Positions 1-8,521 of a DNA stretch of 64,000 bases are shown piece after piece. The position numbers and the translations under genes are program-made. The notes beneath the pieces are model-generated. The model worked only from the letters and a program-made list of their open reading frames with translations, was not told the DNA's origin and did no database searches. Within the stretch, counting starts at the first letter, position 1. Every line of letters starts with the position of its first letter. The stretch is taken from NCBI RefSeq assembly GCF_001049755.1, contig NZ_CVLB01000001.1:124001-188000 (forward strand). The letters are read 5' to 3'. This DNA comes from Brachyspira suanatina. GTDB lineage: Bacteria > Spirochaetota > Brachyspiria > Brachyspirales > Brachyspiraceae.

Positions 1-1
1 A

Positions 2-1108
2 TTCTATAGAAATGTTCAGGCTTCAGGAGTTATACCTCAAATATGTGTTATAATGGGACCTTGTGCAGGCGGGGCAGTTTATTCTCCTGCATTAATGGAC
101 TTTATATTCATGACTGATAAAGGTTCAAATATGTTTATAACAGGACCTCAGGTAGTAAAAGCTGTAACAGGCGAACAGGTTTCTGCAGAAGAGCTTGGAG
201 GTGCTTTTGTTCATAGCAAAACTTCAGGAGTTGCTTCTTTGATGTTCCCTGATGAAGTTTCTACATTAGAAGGCGTTAAAAAATTATTATCTTATATACC
301 TCAGAATAATTTGGAAGATGTGCCTTTAGAAAATACAGACGATGATCCTAACAGAGTAGATGAAGAATTATCAAATGTTCTTCCAGACAGTCCAAATAAA
401 CCTTATGATATAAAAGAAATAATAAAAAGAGTTGTAGATAATGGAGAGTTTTTTGAACTTCAGCCTTTATTTGCTACTAATATAGTTATATGTTTTGCCC
501 GTCTTGACGGAAAATCAGTTGGTATAATAGCCAATCAGCCTAATTCTATGGCTGGAGTATTAGATATTAATGCTGCAGATAAAGCTGCAAGATTCATTCG
601 CTTCTGCGACAGCTTTAATATTCCATTGGTTACATTAGTTGATACAGCAGGATATTTACCTGGTGTAGGACAGGAGCATAATGGAGTTATAAGACATGGT
701 GCTAAACTTTTATATGCTTATTCAGAGGCTACTGCACCAAAAATCACTCTTATAATAAGAAAGTCTTATGGCGGAGCTTATATAGCTATGTGTTCTAAGC
801 ATTTAGGTGCTGATATGGTTTATGCTTGGCCTTCTGCTGAGATCGCTGTTATGGGACCGGATGGCGCTGCTAATATCATATTCAAAAAAGAGATAGATAA
901 TGCTCAGGATCCTAAAAAAGTAAGAGCTGAAAAAATAGAAGAATATAAAAAAGAATTTGCTAATCCTTACAGAGCTGCTGTTAGAGGTTATGTAGATGAT
1001 GTAATAGAGCCTGAATATACTAGAAGCTATTTGATTAATGCATTGCATCTTTTAGCAAGCAAGAGAGAAACTAGACTTCCTAGAAAACATGGCAATATAC
1101 CTCTATAA
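2..1108 (+). CDS. mmdA: Carboxyltransferase subunit of biotin-dependent acyl-CoA decarboxylase (5' truncated)
   Basis: The open frame runs in from the window edge at base 2, so the true start lies outside. About 368 codons remain of a family usually about 510 aa long. The product is a crotonase-fold carboxyltransferase of the MmdA/PccB type, which moves the carboxyl group from an acyl-CoA (methylmalonyl-CoA or a relative) to biotin. Family hallmarks seen are RNVQASGVIPQ, GPCAGGAVYSPAL, the second-half DTAGYLPGVGQEHNG and RKSYGGAYIAM. Downstream genes encode a small membrane subunit, a biotin carrier and a beta subunit. This is the complete set for a Na+-pumping decarboxylase rather than a propionyl-CoA carboxylase, which would need a biotin carboxylase. 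The exact substrate (methylmalonyl-CoA or glutaconyl-CoA) cannot be read from the sequence. Confidence 0.9.
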   Translation, partial: FYRNVQASGVIPQICVIMGPCAGGAVYSPALMDFIFMTDKGSNMFITGPQVVKAVTGEQVSAEELGGAFVHSKTSGVASLMFPDEVSTLEGVKKLLSYIPQNNLEDVPLENTDDDPNRVDEELSNVLPDSPNKPYDIKEIIKRVVDNGEFFELQPLFATNIVICFARLDGKSVGIIANQPNSMAGVLDINAADKAARFIRFCDSFNIPLVTLVDTAGYLPGVGQEHNGVIRHGAKLLYAYSEATAPKITLIIRKSYGGAYIAMCSKHLGADMVYAWPSAEIAVMGPDGAANIIFKKEIDNAQDPKKVRAEKIEEYKKEFANPYRAAVRGYVDDVIEPEYTRSYLINALHLLASKRETRLPRKHGNIPL

Positions 1109-1138
1109 AATTTGATTTTAAATTAAAAGGAGAATTGA

Positions 1139-1459
1139 ATGGAACATAATGCAGCTATTACCATATTTGGTATAATGTCTGTTTTTATAGTTGCTTTAGT
1201 TTTTTATATATTATCTTTAGTTTTGGGAATGATTTTCAAAACTAGAAATATAAAGAAAGAAGAAGAAATTATAAAAGTAGTAGAGGAAAGTAAAACTAAA
1301 GAAGAAGATTTAATAGATGATACTGAACTTGTAGCGGTGATTACAGCTGCAATATCAGCTTATACAGGTATGTCTAATAATAGATTTATTATTACATCTA
1401 TTAAAGAATCTAAAACTCCTATATGGGGAATGGTAGACAGAGTAAATAAATTAAAATAA
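1139..1459 (+). CDS. OadG-like small membrane subunit of Na+-pumping decarboxylase
   Basis: A 106-aa protein with one N-terminal membrane helix (about residues 8-31), then a charged Lys/Glu-rich linker and a short C-terminal domain ending in PIWGMVDRVNKLK. That is the usual plan of the OadG/MmdD gamma or delta subunit, which holds the carboxyltransferase to the membrane beta subunit. An AAGGAG Shine-Dalgarno lies just before the ATG, and the gene follows the carboxyltransferase by 30 bp, so they are surely co-transcribed. Sequence conservation in this family is low, so the call leans on topology and gene order. Confidence 0.8.
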   Translation: MEHNAAITIFGIMSVFIVALVFYILSLVLGMIFKTRNIKKEEEIIKVVEESKTKEEDLIDDTELVAVITAAISAYTGMSNNRFIITSIKESKTPIWGMVDRVNKLK

Positions 1460-1471
1460 TAATTAAATTGT

Positions 1472-1503
1472 AAAACTCTATTAAGTTTATTTGTTAGAGT
1501 TTT
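1472..1503 (+). other. Intra-operon hairpin between the small-subunit and biotin-carrier genes
   Basis: A perfect 9-bp stem (AAAACTCTA at 1472-1480 with TAGAGTTTT at 1495-1503) and a 14-nt loop lie in the 89-bp gap. The short T stretch is followed by purines, so it is at best a weak terminator. It more likely marks an mRNA processing or stability site that adjusts subunit ratios. Confidence 0.5.
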
Positions 1504-1548
1504 TAAGAGAGATTTTTTATATATAATATTTTTTTGGAGAATAAGATT

Positions 1549-1950
1549 ATGACTAAGCAATATAAAATCACAGTTAATGGAAAAACTTATGATGTATCAG
1601 TAGAGGAGATAAGACCTGTAGCTTCAAATAAAACAGTATCTACTATAGTTAATACACCAGTAAATACACCAAAACCAGCAGCATCAGCTGCAGTACCAAA
1701 AGCAGCAGCAGCTCCTGCAATTCCAATAGATGAGAATGCTATATCAGTAAAAGCAACTATGCCTGGTACTATAGTATCATTCAGCGTTGCAGTTGGAGAT
1801 AAAGTACAAGAAGGTCAGGTTGTAGCTATATTGGAAGCTATGAAAATGGAAAATGAAATTACTGCTCCAGCATCAGGAGAGGTAAAATCTATACATGTTG
1901 AAAAAGGTTCTTCAGTTGTAGAGGGTCAGGTTATATTACAAATTAAGTAA
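1549..1950 (+). CDS. Biotin carrier protein of Na+-pumping decarboxylase
   Basis: A 133-aa biotinyl protein that carries CO2 from the carboxyltransferase to the membrane beta subunit. It has a short N-terminal domain, a Pro/Ala-rich flexible linker (about residues 40-65) and a C-terminal biotinyl domain with the motif EAMKMEN. The target lysine is near residue 99, the usual distance of about 34-35 residues from the C-terminus. I chose ATG 1549 because a GGAGA Shine-Dalgarno sits 8 nt before it. An in-frame TTG at 1534 overlaps that site and is not needed. The holoprotein would be made by the BirA ligase encoded at 21.6-22.6 kb. Confidence 0.92.
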   Translation: MTKQYKITVNGKTYDVSVEEIRPVASNKTVSTIVNTPVNTPKPAASAAVPKAAAAPAIPIDENAISVKATMPGTIVSFSVAVGDKVQEGQVVAILEAMKMENEITAPASGEVKSIHVEKGSSVVEGQVILQIK

Positions 1951-1965
1951 TATAAAGGGGTGAAT

Positions 1966-3093
1966 ATGAATAAAGCTTTAGGTTTGGATTTTAACAATTT
2001 ACTTACAGGTTTTTATCCGCCGACTATAGCCCAAGTTATAATGATGCTTTTAGGAGCATATCTTATATATATGTCTATATATTATAAGAAAAAGCCTTTG
2101 CTTCTTCTTCCTATGGGAGTTGCAATACTAGCTGCTAATATGCCTCTTCCTAAGATGACAGAAGATGTAGTAAGCGGTTTTTTGGGTTTAATGCATAGCG
2201 GTGCGGACAGCGGAGTTTATCCTGTATTGGTATTTTTTGCAGTTGGTACTATGATAGATTTGGGACTTGTGCTTGCAGATCCTAAAAATTTCTTTATAGG
2301 AGCTAGTTCTCAGATTGGTATACTTATAGTATTTTATATTATGAGTTCTTTAAATTTAGGAGAAGATTTATCTGCTGCTACTGCAATTATAGGTGCTGCT
2401 GACGGATCTTTGGCTATGTATATGTCTTCTTTGATTACAGAGCCTAGATATTTTGCTGCTATTGTTATGGCTGCATACCTTTATATGGAGCTTCTTCCTT
2501 TACTTCAGTCAGGCCTTACAAAAGTTTTAACTACTACAAAAGAAAGAAAAATTCCTATGAATTATTTAAGACAGGTTTCAAGAGGAGAAAAAATCATATT
2601 TGCAGTTATTGCTATGGGGCTTTGCGGAATATTTTTGGCAAACTCATTTCCTCTTATAGCTGCTCTTTTATTCGGAAGTATTTTGAGAGAATCAGATATT
2701 ATAAAAAATTTCTCAATCAATTTGCAGAAATCTTTAACAGGAATACTTACAATGCTTATAGGTATAGCTATAGGTTCCTCTGCTTCAGCTGAATATTTTA
2801 TGACATTAAATACAGTAATAATATTTGCTTTTGGTTTATTATCATTAATATTAAGCACTACTATAGGTATAATTGCTGCTAAAGTTATTAATATATTGTC
2901 AGGCGGTAAAGTTAATCCTATAATAGGTTCTGCAGGTTTAAGTGCTTTTCCTATTCCTGCTTGGGGTGCCCATGTTTACGGACAGGAGAATAGTTCATCT
3001 AACTGTCTTCTTCTTCATGCAATGGCAGTTAATATTTCCGGCATAATATCCGGTGCTATTGTTATGGGTATACTTCTTACTTTCTTTCATTGA
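1966..3093 (+). CDS. Na+-transporting decarboxylase beta subunit (OadB/MmdB family)
   Basis: A polytopic inner-membrane protein of 375 aa, close to the family length, that decarboxylates carboxybiotin and couples this to Na+ export. It has about nine to eleven hydrophobic segments, the Asp-containing motif IIGAADGSLAMYMSS, and a C-terminal region with PAWGAHVYGQE. GGGG just upstream favours ATG 1966 over the in-frame GTG at 1960, which overlaps the ribosome site. The gene is 15 bp from the biotin carrier and is the last gene of the operon, followed by a strong terminator. Confidence 0.92.
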   Translation: MNKALGLDFNNLLTGFYPPTIAQVIMMLLGAYLIYMSIYYKKKPLLLLPMGVAILAANMPLPKMTEDVVSGFLGLMHSGADSGVYPVLVFFAVGTMIDLGLVLADPKNFFIGASSQIGILIVFYIMSSLNLGEDLSAATAIIGAADGSLAMYMSSLITEPRYFAAIVMAAYLYMELLPLLQSGLTKVLTTTKERKIPMNYLRQVSRGEKIIFAVIAMGLCGIFLANSFPLIAALLFGSILRESDIIKNFSINLQKSLTGILTMLIGIAIGSSASAEYFMTLNTVIIFAFGLLSLILSTTIGIIAAKVINILSGGKVNPIIGSAGLSAFPIPAWGAHVYGQENSSSNCLLLHAMAVNISGIISGAIVMGILLTFFH

Positions 3094-3146
3094 TTATATG
3101 ATCAAATGATTATATAAAAAATAATTTAATAATATATATTAATGTT

Positions 3147-3178
3147 AACCCTATTTATTAATTAAATAGGGTTTTTTT
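3147..3178 (+). terminator. Rho-independent terminator of the decarboxylase operon
   Basis: A perfect 11-bp stem (AACCCTATTTA at 3147-3157 with TAAATAGGGTT at 3163-3173) and a 5-nt loop, followed by a T run to 3178. Confidence 0.9.
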
Positions 3179-3278
3179 ATATAAAAATCATTAGTATTAT
3201 ATTTTATGTATTACACTGTCGAAAATTATAAAATTAATATATACTAATTTTAGTATAAAAAATATTTATGGAAAAAAC

Positions 3279-4544
3279 ATGGTAAAAAGATTAACATTAA
3301 AAAACGGCACAAGAGTTGTTTTAGAAAAGATGCCTATGCTTGATACTGTATCTATAGGTTTTATATTTTTAACAGGAAGTGCCAATGAAAAAAAAGAAGA
3401 AAATGGATATACTCATTTCATAGAGCATATGCTTTTTAAAGGTACTGATAAACTTAGTTCAAAAGAACTTATTAGAAATATAGAAGGTGTAGGCGGTATA
3501 TTTAATGCCTTTACTTCAAGACATTTAACTTCATTTTATATAAATATAATATCTAAATATTTTGACAGAGCAGTTGATACTTTAGAAAATATTATGCTTC
3601 ATTCTGCATTCAGAGAAGATGATATAAACAGAGAAAAAAAAGTTATCATTGAAGAGCTTAAAATGTCAAATGATACTCCTGAAGAAATATCAGCCAATCA
3701 ATTTTTTGCTGCTGCCTATAAAGGTACTTCTATGAGCTTTCCTATAGGCGGAAATATTAACAATATAAAAAAAATAAGCAGAGATAAAATTTATTCTTAT
3801 TTTAAAGACCATTTTAATTCTAATAATTTGATTATATCTATAGCCGGAAATTTTGATATTGATTATGCTGTGGAAAGATTAGAAAAAATTAAACTAGACA
3901 AAGGTACTAAAACAGTTAATGATGATCTTCCTTTTTATTATAAAACTATAACTAAAGAAAAGCAGGAAATTAATCAGGTTTATTTTTCTCTTGTAACGCC
4001 TTCATATAATGCCTGCGATAATAAAAAAAGATATGCTATGAATATAGTTAATGATATATTCGGAGGAAGTTCTTATTCAAGATTATTTCAATCAATAAGA
4101 GAGAATAAGGGACTTTGTTATAATATATACAGTTATAATTCAAGCTTTATAAATGGCGGTACATTTGAGATACATGGTTCTACTAGCTTGGATAGGTATG
4201 CAGAAACTATAGAAAGTATATATTATGAAATAGAAAAATTGGTTAATGAAAGAATATCAGAGGAAGAAGTAGAAGAGGCTAAAGAGAGTTATAAAGGTTC
4301 TATGGCTTTCAGTAAATTCAGCGCAGAGTTCATAATGAATAAGAATGCAAGGCATGAATTGTATTCATCTAAATATATTTCATTTAAAGAGCTTTATAAT
4401 ATAATAGATAAAGTAGATTTGAAAATGGTTAATGAAGTAATAGATGAAAAATTGATGAATAAAAAATTCTTTTTAACATCTGTAGGGGCAAGCGGTACTA
4501 AAGATATAAGTAAGGATTTAAGCAGCAAACTTAAATTAAATTGA
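3279..4544 (+). CDS. M16 family zinc metallopeptidase
   Basis: A 421-aa M16-family (mitochondrial processing peptidase beta-like, YmxG/PqqL type) peptidase. The inverted zinc motif HxxEH is HFIEH at residues 46-50, with the downstream Glu-rich helix EELKMSNDTPEE expected to supply the third ligand. The C-terminal half keeps the family signature FGGSSYSRLFQSIRENKGLCY. No signal peptide is visible, so a cytoplasmic peptidase is likely. Length fits single-chain two-domain bacterial members. The substrate is unknown. The gene stands alone, with a long AT-rich gap before ffh. Confidence 0.9.
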   Translation: MVKRLTLKNGTRVVLEKMPMLDTVSIGFIFLTGSANEKKEENGYTHFIEHMLFKGTDKLSSKELIRNIEGVGGIFNAFTSRHLTSFYINIISKYFDRAVDTLENIMLHSAFREDDINREKKVIIEELKMSNDTPEEISANQFFAAAYKGTSMSFPIGGNINNIKKISRDKIYSYFKDHFNSNNLIISIAGNFDIDYAVERLEKIKLDKGTKTVNDDLPFYYKTITKEKQEINQVYFSLVTPSYNACDNKKRYAMNIVNDIFGGSSYSRLFQSIRENKGLCYNIYSYNSSFINGGTFEIHGSTSLDRYAETIESIYYEIEKLVNERISEEEVEEAKESYKGSMAFSKFSAEFIMNKNARHELYSSKYISFKELYNIIDKVDLKMVNEVIDEKLMNKKFFLTSVGASGTKDISKDLSSKLKLN

Positions 4545-4616
4545 TAGTAATGTTTGAAATGTATTGAATTATTTTCTTGTTATTATATATAATTTTTTGT
4601 AAAATTGTGCTAAATA

Positions 4617-4644
4617 TTGACTTTTTAAATATATTATGTATAAT
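4617..4644 (+). promoter_or_regulatory. Sigma-70 promoter of ffh-rpsP-khpA-rimM
   Basis: TTGACT at 4617-4622, a 16-nt spacer, TATAAT at 4639-4644; the ffh start is 39 nt downstream. Confidence 0.7.
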
Positions 4645-4682
4645 ATGACTTGGAATTAATATGTTTATAAGGTTGTTTTTTA

Positions 4683-6038
4683 GTGTTTGGTAATTTAACT
4701 AAATCTATATCTAATGTATTCTCTAAAATACAAGGTAAAAAAGTTCTTACTGATAAGGATATATCAGATAGTCTTTTAACTATAAAAGAAGCACTTTTGT
4801 CTGCTGACGTATCTTTAGAAGCTGCTGATAAGTTTCTTGAAGAAGCTACCAACAGAGCTATAGGAAAAGAAAAATTAGAAGGTGTAGAACCTGCTAATCA
4901 ATTTGTAGCTGATGTTCATGATACTTTGGTTAATATGATAGGAGAGGGTGAAAGCGGTTTAAAATTAGAACCTGTTGAGAAAACTACTATTACTTTGCTT
5001 TTCGGTCTTCAAGGTTCTGGTAAAACTACTACTTCTGCTAAATTAGCTAAATATTATAAAGATAAAAGACGTGTTATGCTTGTAGGACTTGACGTTCACA
5101 GACCTGCAGCTATGGAGCAGCTTGCTGTTTTAGCTAGAGAAGTTGGTGTTCCTTATCATATAGATACTAAAGAGAAAAAAGCTTATAAAATACTTAAAAA
5201 AGCACTTTCAATTGCTAAAAAAGAACAGTATAATATGATATTAGTGGATACTGCAGGACGTTTAGAGATAGACGAAGAAATGATGCTTGAACTAAGACGT
5301 GTTGTAAACTCTGCTAATGTTACAGAAAAATTATTGGTTGTGGATTCTACAGCAGGTCAGAGTGTTTATGATGTTGCAAAAAGTTTCCAAAGCAATATTG
5401 GTATAAATGGCGTTATACTTACAAAATTTGATTCCGGAGTTAGAGGCGGTGCCGCTTTATCTTTAAAATATGCTACTGGTTCTCCTGTTAAATTTGTCGG
5501 AGTAGGTGAGCATTTAGATGATATTGATGTATTTGATGCTAAGAGAGTAGCAGGACAAATACTTGGTATGGGTGATATAGTAAAATTGGTAGAGAAAGCC
5601 CGTGCTGCTATAAGTGAAAAAGAAGCTCAGGAAATGCTTCAAAAAGTTATAGAAAATAATTTCGATTATAATGATTTCTTGAAGCAGATAGAAGCTACTG
5701 CTAAAATGGGCGGACTTAGTAAAATGACATCTATGATTCCTGGCATGGCCAATGTAGATACAGAACTTTTAAGCCGTGAAGAGGAAAAATTTAAAAAGTA
5801 TAAAGCTATTATACAGTCAATGACTAAAAAAGAAAGATTAGCCCTATTTCCTTTAAATAATTCAAGAAAAATGAGAATATCTAAAGGAAGCGGTCAAAGT
5901 GTTTATGATGTGAATCAGCTTATAAAGCAATTTACTATGATGAAAAACATGATGGGCAGTACTAAAAAGATGGATAAGCTCGCAAAGTCCCTAGAGGGTA
6001 TGGGTATGTCTATAGATGATTTAAACAAATTAATGTAA
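4683..6038 (+). CDS. ffh: Signal recognition particle protein Ffh (SRP54)
   Basis: A 451-aa SRP GTPase that binds signal sequences of nascent membrane proteins and delivers ribosomes to FtsY. The N domain is at about residues 1-85. The G domain has the P-loop GLQGSGKTT (108-116), DTAGR and TKFD. A methionine-rich M domain (about 300-451) has the typical GMGD, MTSMIPG and MKNMMG segments. The start codon is GTG, with AAGG upstream. It heads an operon with rpsP, khpA and rimM, an order that couples protein targeting with ribosome genes in several bacteria. Confidence 0.97.
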   Translation: MFGNLTKSISNVFSKIQGKKVLTDKDISDSLLTIKEALLSADVSLEAADKFLEEATNRAIGKEKLEGVEPANQFVADVHDTLVNMIGEGESGLKLEPVEKTTITLLFGLQGSGKTTTSAKLAKYYKDKRRVMLVGLDVHRPAAMEQLAVLAREVGVPYHIDTKEKKAYKILKKALSIAKKEQYNMILVDTAGRLEIDEEMMLELRRVVNSANVTEKLLVVDSTAGQSVYDVAKSFQSNIGINGVILTKFDSGVRGGAALSLKYATGSPVKFVGVGEHLDDIDVFDAKRVAGQILGMGDIVKLVEKARAAISEKEAQEMLQKVIENNFDYNDFLKQIEATAKMGGLSKMTSMIPGMANVDTELLSREEEKFKKYKAIIQSMTKKERLALFPLNNSRKMRISKGSGQSVYDVNQLIKQFTMMKNMMGSTKKMDKLAKSLEGMGMSIDDLNKLM

Positions 6039-6060
6039 ATAAACTTGGAGGAAAAGAAAG

Positions 6061-6420
6061 GTGGTAAAATTAAGATTAAAACGTATAGGTCGCAAACATG
6101 AGCCTCATTATCGTATCGTAGCTGCAGATGCTCGTTTCCCACGCGATGGTCGTTTTATTGAAGAGCTAGGTTGGTTTAACCCTAAAGCTAAAGATGTATT
6201 ATATAAGTTGAATGTAGAAGGCCTAAAAAAATGGCTTTCCAATGGTGCACAGCCAACTTATGTAGTAAAAAGTATTCTTGTTAAAGAAGGTTTGATGGAA
6301 AAAGATAAAGGTGCTCCTATTGAAAGAAAGAAAAAAAGAGCATTGAAAAATCCTGAAAAAAGGCGCAAACATCGTAAACAAGCTAAGCCTGAATCTGCTG
6401 AGGAGAAGAGCGAAGCTTAA
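6061..6420 (+). CDS. rpsP: 30S ribosomal protein S16
   Basis: A 119-aa S16. The first 80 residues match the conserved core ([20 protein letters not shown], then [12 protein letters not shown]). The rest is a basic Lys/Arg-rich and finally acidic tail, longer than in E. coli S16 (82 aa). The start is GTG 22 bp after ffh, with a strong GGAGG site. Confidence 0.97.
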   Translation: MVKLRLKRIGRKHEPHYRIVAADARFPRDGRFIEELGWFNPKAKDVLYKLNVEGLKKWLSNGAQPTYVVKSILVKEGLMEKDKGAPIERKKKRALKNPEKRRKHRKQAKPESAEEKSEA

Positions 6421-6452
6421 TTTACGTCTTATAATATATAAAGGAGTGTGCT

Positions 6453-6695
6453 ATGACGGAAGAAAAAGAGCTTATTGAGTATTTGGCTAAAAAGTTAGTG
6501 GATGAGCCTGAGGGTGTTAGTGTTAAGGTTATTGAAGGTGAAAAGAGTACGATTCTGGAATTGAAAGTGAACCAAAGCGACATAGGTAAAATTATAGGTA
6601 AAAGAGGTCGTATTGCTCATGCATTACGTACTATTCTTTTTGCAGCTTCCATGAAAAGTGGTAAACGTGTAATGCTTGAGATTATTGACAATTGA
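6453..6695 (+). CDS. khpA: KH-domain RNA-binding protein KhpA
   Basis: An 80-aa single KH domain with the RNA-binding loop GKIIGKRGR (GxxG = GKRG). KhpA proteins bind RNA, often with KhpB/EloR, and the gene sits between rpsP and rimM in many bacteria, as here. The stop TGA overlaps the rimM ATG by one base, which suggests translational coupling. Confidence 0.93.
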   Translation: MTEEKELIEYLAKKLVDEPEGVSVKVIEGEKSTILELKVNQSDIGKIIGKRGRIAHALRTILFAASMKSGKRVMLEIIDN

Positions 6696-7201
6696 TGATT
6701 TTTTATGCCAAAATCACAGGTTTACATGGTTTAAAAGGAGAGGTAGAAATGGCTTTTACCGATAAAAGTTATTTCGCCTCTCTTCCTGTTTTAAGTAAAA
6801 ATACACCTGTTATTATTAACAATCAAACATTTACTATATTAGATGTTAAAAAGAAAAATAAATCTTTTGTATTCCAGTTAAAAGATATCAATACTATAGA
6901 TCAAGCTGAAAAATTGATAGGTCTTGATATATTTATTGATTCTTCACACTTACCTAAATTAGATGATGATACTTTTTATGAGGCTGAATTAATCGGATAT
7001 AAAATCATAGATACAGATAATAATATTTATGGTGAAATAACAGATGTATATAGTCTTCCTTCCAATTATGTATTTGAAATTAAATTAAAAGAAAATAATA
7101 ATATAGTTTCGATACCTTTCGTTAAAGCATATTTCGGCGATTCTGATAAAATAAATAAAACTATATGTATAATACAAAAGCCCATATTTGATGAGGATTA
7201 A
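6695..7201 (+). CDS. rimM: 16S rRNA processing protein RimM
   Basis: A 168-aa ribosome maturation factor that binds S19 and helps mature the 30S head. The N-terminal RimM domain begins with AKITGLHGLKGEVEMAF, and a C-terminal PRC-barrel follows (about residues 90-168). ATG 6695 overlaps the khpA stop; an in-frame TTG at 6692 is less likely. In many genomes trmD and rplS come next. Here the operon appears to end. Confidence 0.92.
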   Translation: MIFYAKITGLHGLKGEVEMAFTDKSYFASLPVLSKNTPVIINNQTFTILDVKKKNKSFVFQLKDINTIDQAEKLIGLDIFIDSSHLPKLDDDTFYEAELIGYKIIDTDNNIYGEITDVYSLPSNYVFEIKLKENNNIVSIPFVKAYFGDSDKINKTICIIQKPIFDED

Positions 7202-7340
7202 TATTTTCTATCATTATTTGAATCCTATTTTTTATAATGTAAATTTTTTAATTAGTATGTAAATATGATTTTATATTACAATCTTTTACTTTTTTTATAT
7301 TCTAGTAGTTATTAGATTGAATAAAAATCAAGGATGGAAA

Positions 7341-8018
7341 ATGGATAAAATGAAAAAAATTATAACAATATTTATTATTTCAGCTTTTGCCTTATTAGTT
7401 ATATCTTGCTCAGGTAAGAGCGCTTCTACTGATACTGCAGATACTAATGCAAACAATATGGATCATTCAGCTCATAATGCACATCAGACTAGTTCTGAAA
7501 TTATTGATTTAATGCATTATCCTATGATGGAACAGCCTTTTCAAAAAACTGATAATATAGATGCTGATTTTTTAGTTAATATGATACCGCATCATGAAGG
7601 TGCTATAATATCTTCTCAAAAATTATTAGAAACTACTAAAAATGAAAAGTTAATAGAATTGGCTAATAATATAATAGAAGAGCAGGATAAAGAAGTTCTA
7701 GAGTTTAATGAATTAGTTAAAGAATTAAATGCTAACAATACAGATTATAGCGATATAGATACTGAAGCTATAGGAAATGAGATGCAGCTTATTATGGATA
7801 AGATGATGAATGATATGTCAGCTATAGAAATAACAGGAGATAATGATATAGATTTTCTTAAAGGTATGATACCGCATCATCAGGCTGCTATTGATGTTTC
7901 AAAGAAAATATTAGAATATACTAAAAATAATAAAATAAAAGAAATAGCAAACAGAATAATAAAAGCACAGGAAAAAGAAATAGAAGATATGAATAATATG
8001 ATTAATTCTATGATGTAA
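7341..8018 (+). CDS. DUF305 lipoprotein with two MIPHH repeats
   Basis: A 225-aa lipoprotein: a hydrophobic signal and lipobox LVIS|C (Cys about residue 23) lead to a Ser/Asp/His-rich linker and two DUF305 repeats. Each carries the motif DFLxxMIPHHxxAI (NMIPHHEGAI and GMIPHHQAAI). DUF305 proteins are ferritin-like helical proteins often seen near copper-handling genes; the His pairs and Met residues suggest metal binding, which is inference. ATG 7341 follows AAGGA at good spacing; the longer TTG frame from 7317 lacks a site. A membrane-bound HMA protein is encoded at 30.5 kb but is not linked. Confidence 0.88.
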   Translation: MDKMKKIITIFIISAFALLVISCSGKSASTDTADTNANNMDHSAHNAHQTSSEIIDLMHYPMMEQPFQKTDNIDADFLVNMIPHHEGAIISSQKLLETTKNEKLIELANNIIEEQDKEVLEFNELVKELNANNTDYSDIDTEAIGNEMQLIMDKMMNDMSAIEITGDNDIDFLKGMIPHHQAAIDVSKKILEYTKNNKIKEIANRIIKAQEKEIEDMNNMINSMM

Positions 8019-8034
8019 AATATATTTTTTAATG

Positions 8035-8063
8035 AGCCGGATTAAATAAGTCCGGCTTTTTTT
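8035..8063 (+). terminator. Terminator of the DUF305 gene
   Basis: A 7-bp GC-rich stem (AGCCGGA at 8035-8041 with TCCGGCT at 8051-8057) followed by seven T. Confidence 0.9.
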
Positions 8064-8103
8064 CATATTAATTGAATAATTGACAAATTGATTTATTTTT
8101 GTA

Positions 8104-8491
8104 TATACTGAAAATTTTAACTTTGTTATTTTTTATTGTTCTTTTTCCCGCCGCATACGAAGTACGCCTACGGCGAGAACCAAAAAGTGCAAGTATAAAA
8201 TTAGTACTAAATAATACTAATTTCGTTTTACATGTAATATAAACTATCAAATTTAAGCTACAATATAGCCTTTCGCGAAGCGTATCCGAGCCTGTCGAGG
8301 ATATAAGGTTCTTTGATGCTGTCGCTGTAAAAAGAATAATATAAATTATTAATTTTCGTAAAATAATAAGTAATCAGCCGCACGTATAGTTGGCTATCCA
8401 TAATAATTTGCAGTACCGTGCGGAAAGCCCACACGAAGTGTACCCGTAGGCTATAGGCGAATATTTGACAAACTTAAAAATTTTCAGTATA
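8104..8491. repeat. Intergenic repeat element, copy A (388 bp, terminal inverted repeats)
   Basis: An exact 15-bp terminal inverted repeat (8104-8118 against 8477-8491; TATACTGAAAATTTT and its complement) bounds the element. Inside is a block shared with copies at 24.45 kb and 17.96 kb: a GTTCTTTTTCCCGCCGC segment, then AAAAAGTGCAAGTATAAAAT. GC-rich modules (for example TACGAAGTACGCC and TTCGCGAAGCG) interrupt it. No credible coding frame is present. It fills the roughly 500-bp gap before smpB and looks like a MITE-type non-autonomous element. Confidence 0.75.
8378..8423. repeat. GC-rich hairpin CCGCACG/CGTGCGG
   Basis: CCGCACG-TA at 8378-8386 pairs with TA-CCGTGCGG at 8414-8423 around a 27-nt loop. 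A related hairpin with the core CGCACG is at 16189-16270. Confidence 0.6.
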
Positions 8492-8493
8492 AT
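8465..8493 (+). promoter_or_regulatory. Consensus sigma-70 promoter of smpB, carried by the repeat end
   Basis: TTGACA at 8465-8470, an exact 17-nt spacer, TATAAT at 8488-8493; the smpB ATG is 28 nt further on. The promoter is made of the right terminal repeat of copy A. Confidence 0.85.
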
Positions 8494-8521
8494 CTATATA
8501 CTAAAATTATGGTAATGTATT

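Noticed and set aside
803-1048. Minus-strand 81-codon frame
   Set aside because: Antisense shadow of the carboxyltransferase gene, with biased Ile/Phe/Ser composition.
8068-8250. Minus-strand frame of 60 codons inside repeat copy A
   Set aside because: The frame crosses the repeat end and GC-rich modules, has no ribosome site and no counterpart in copy B.
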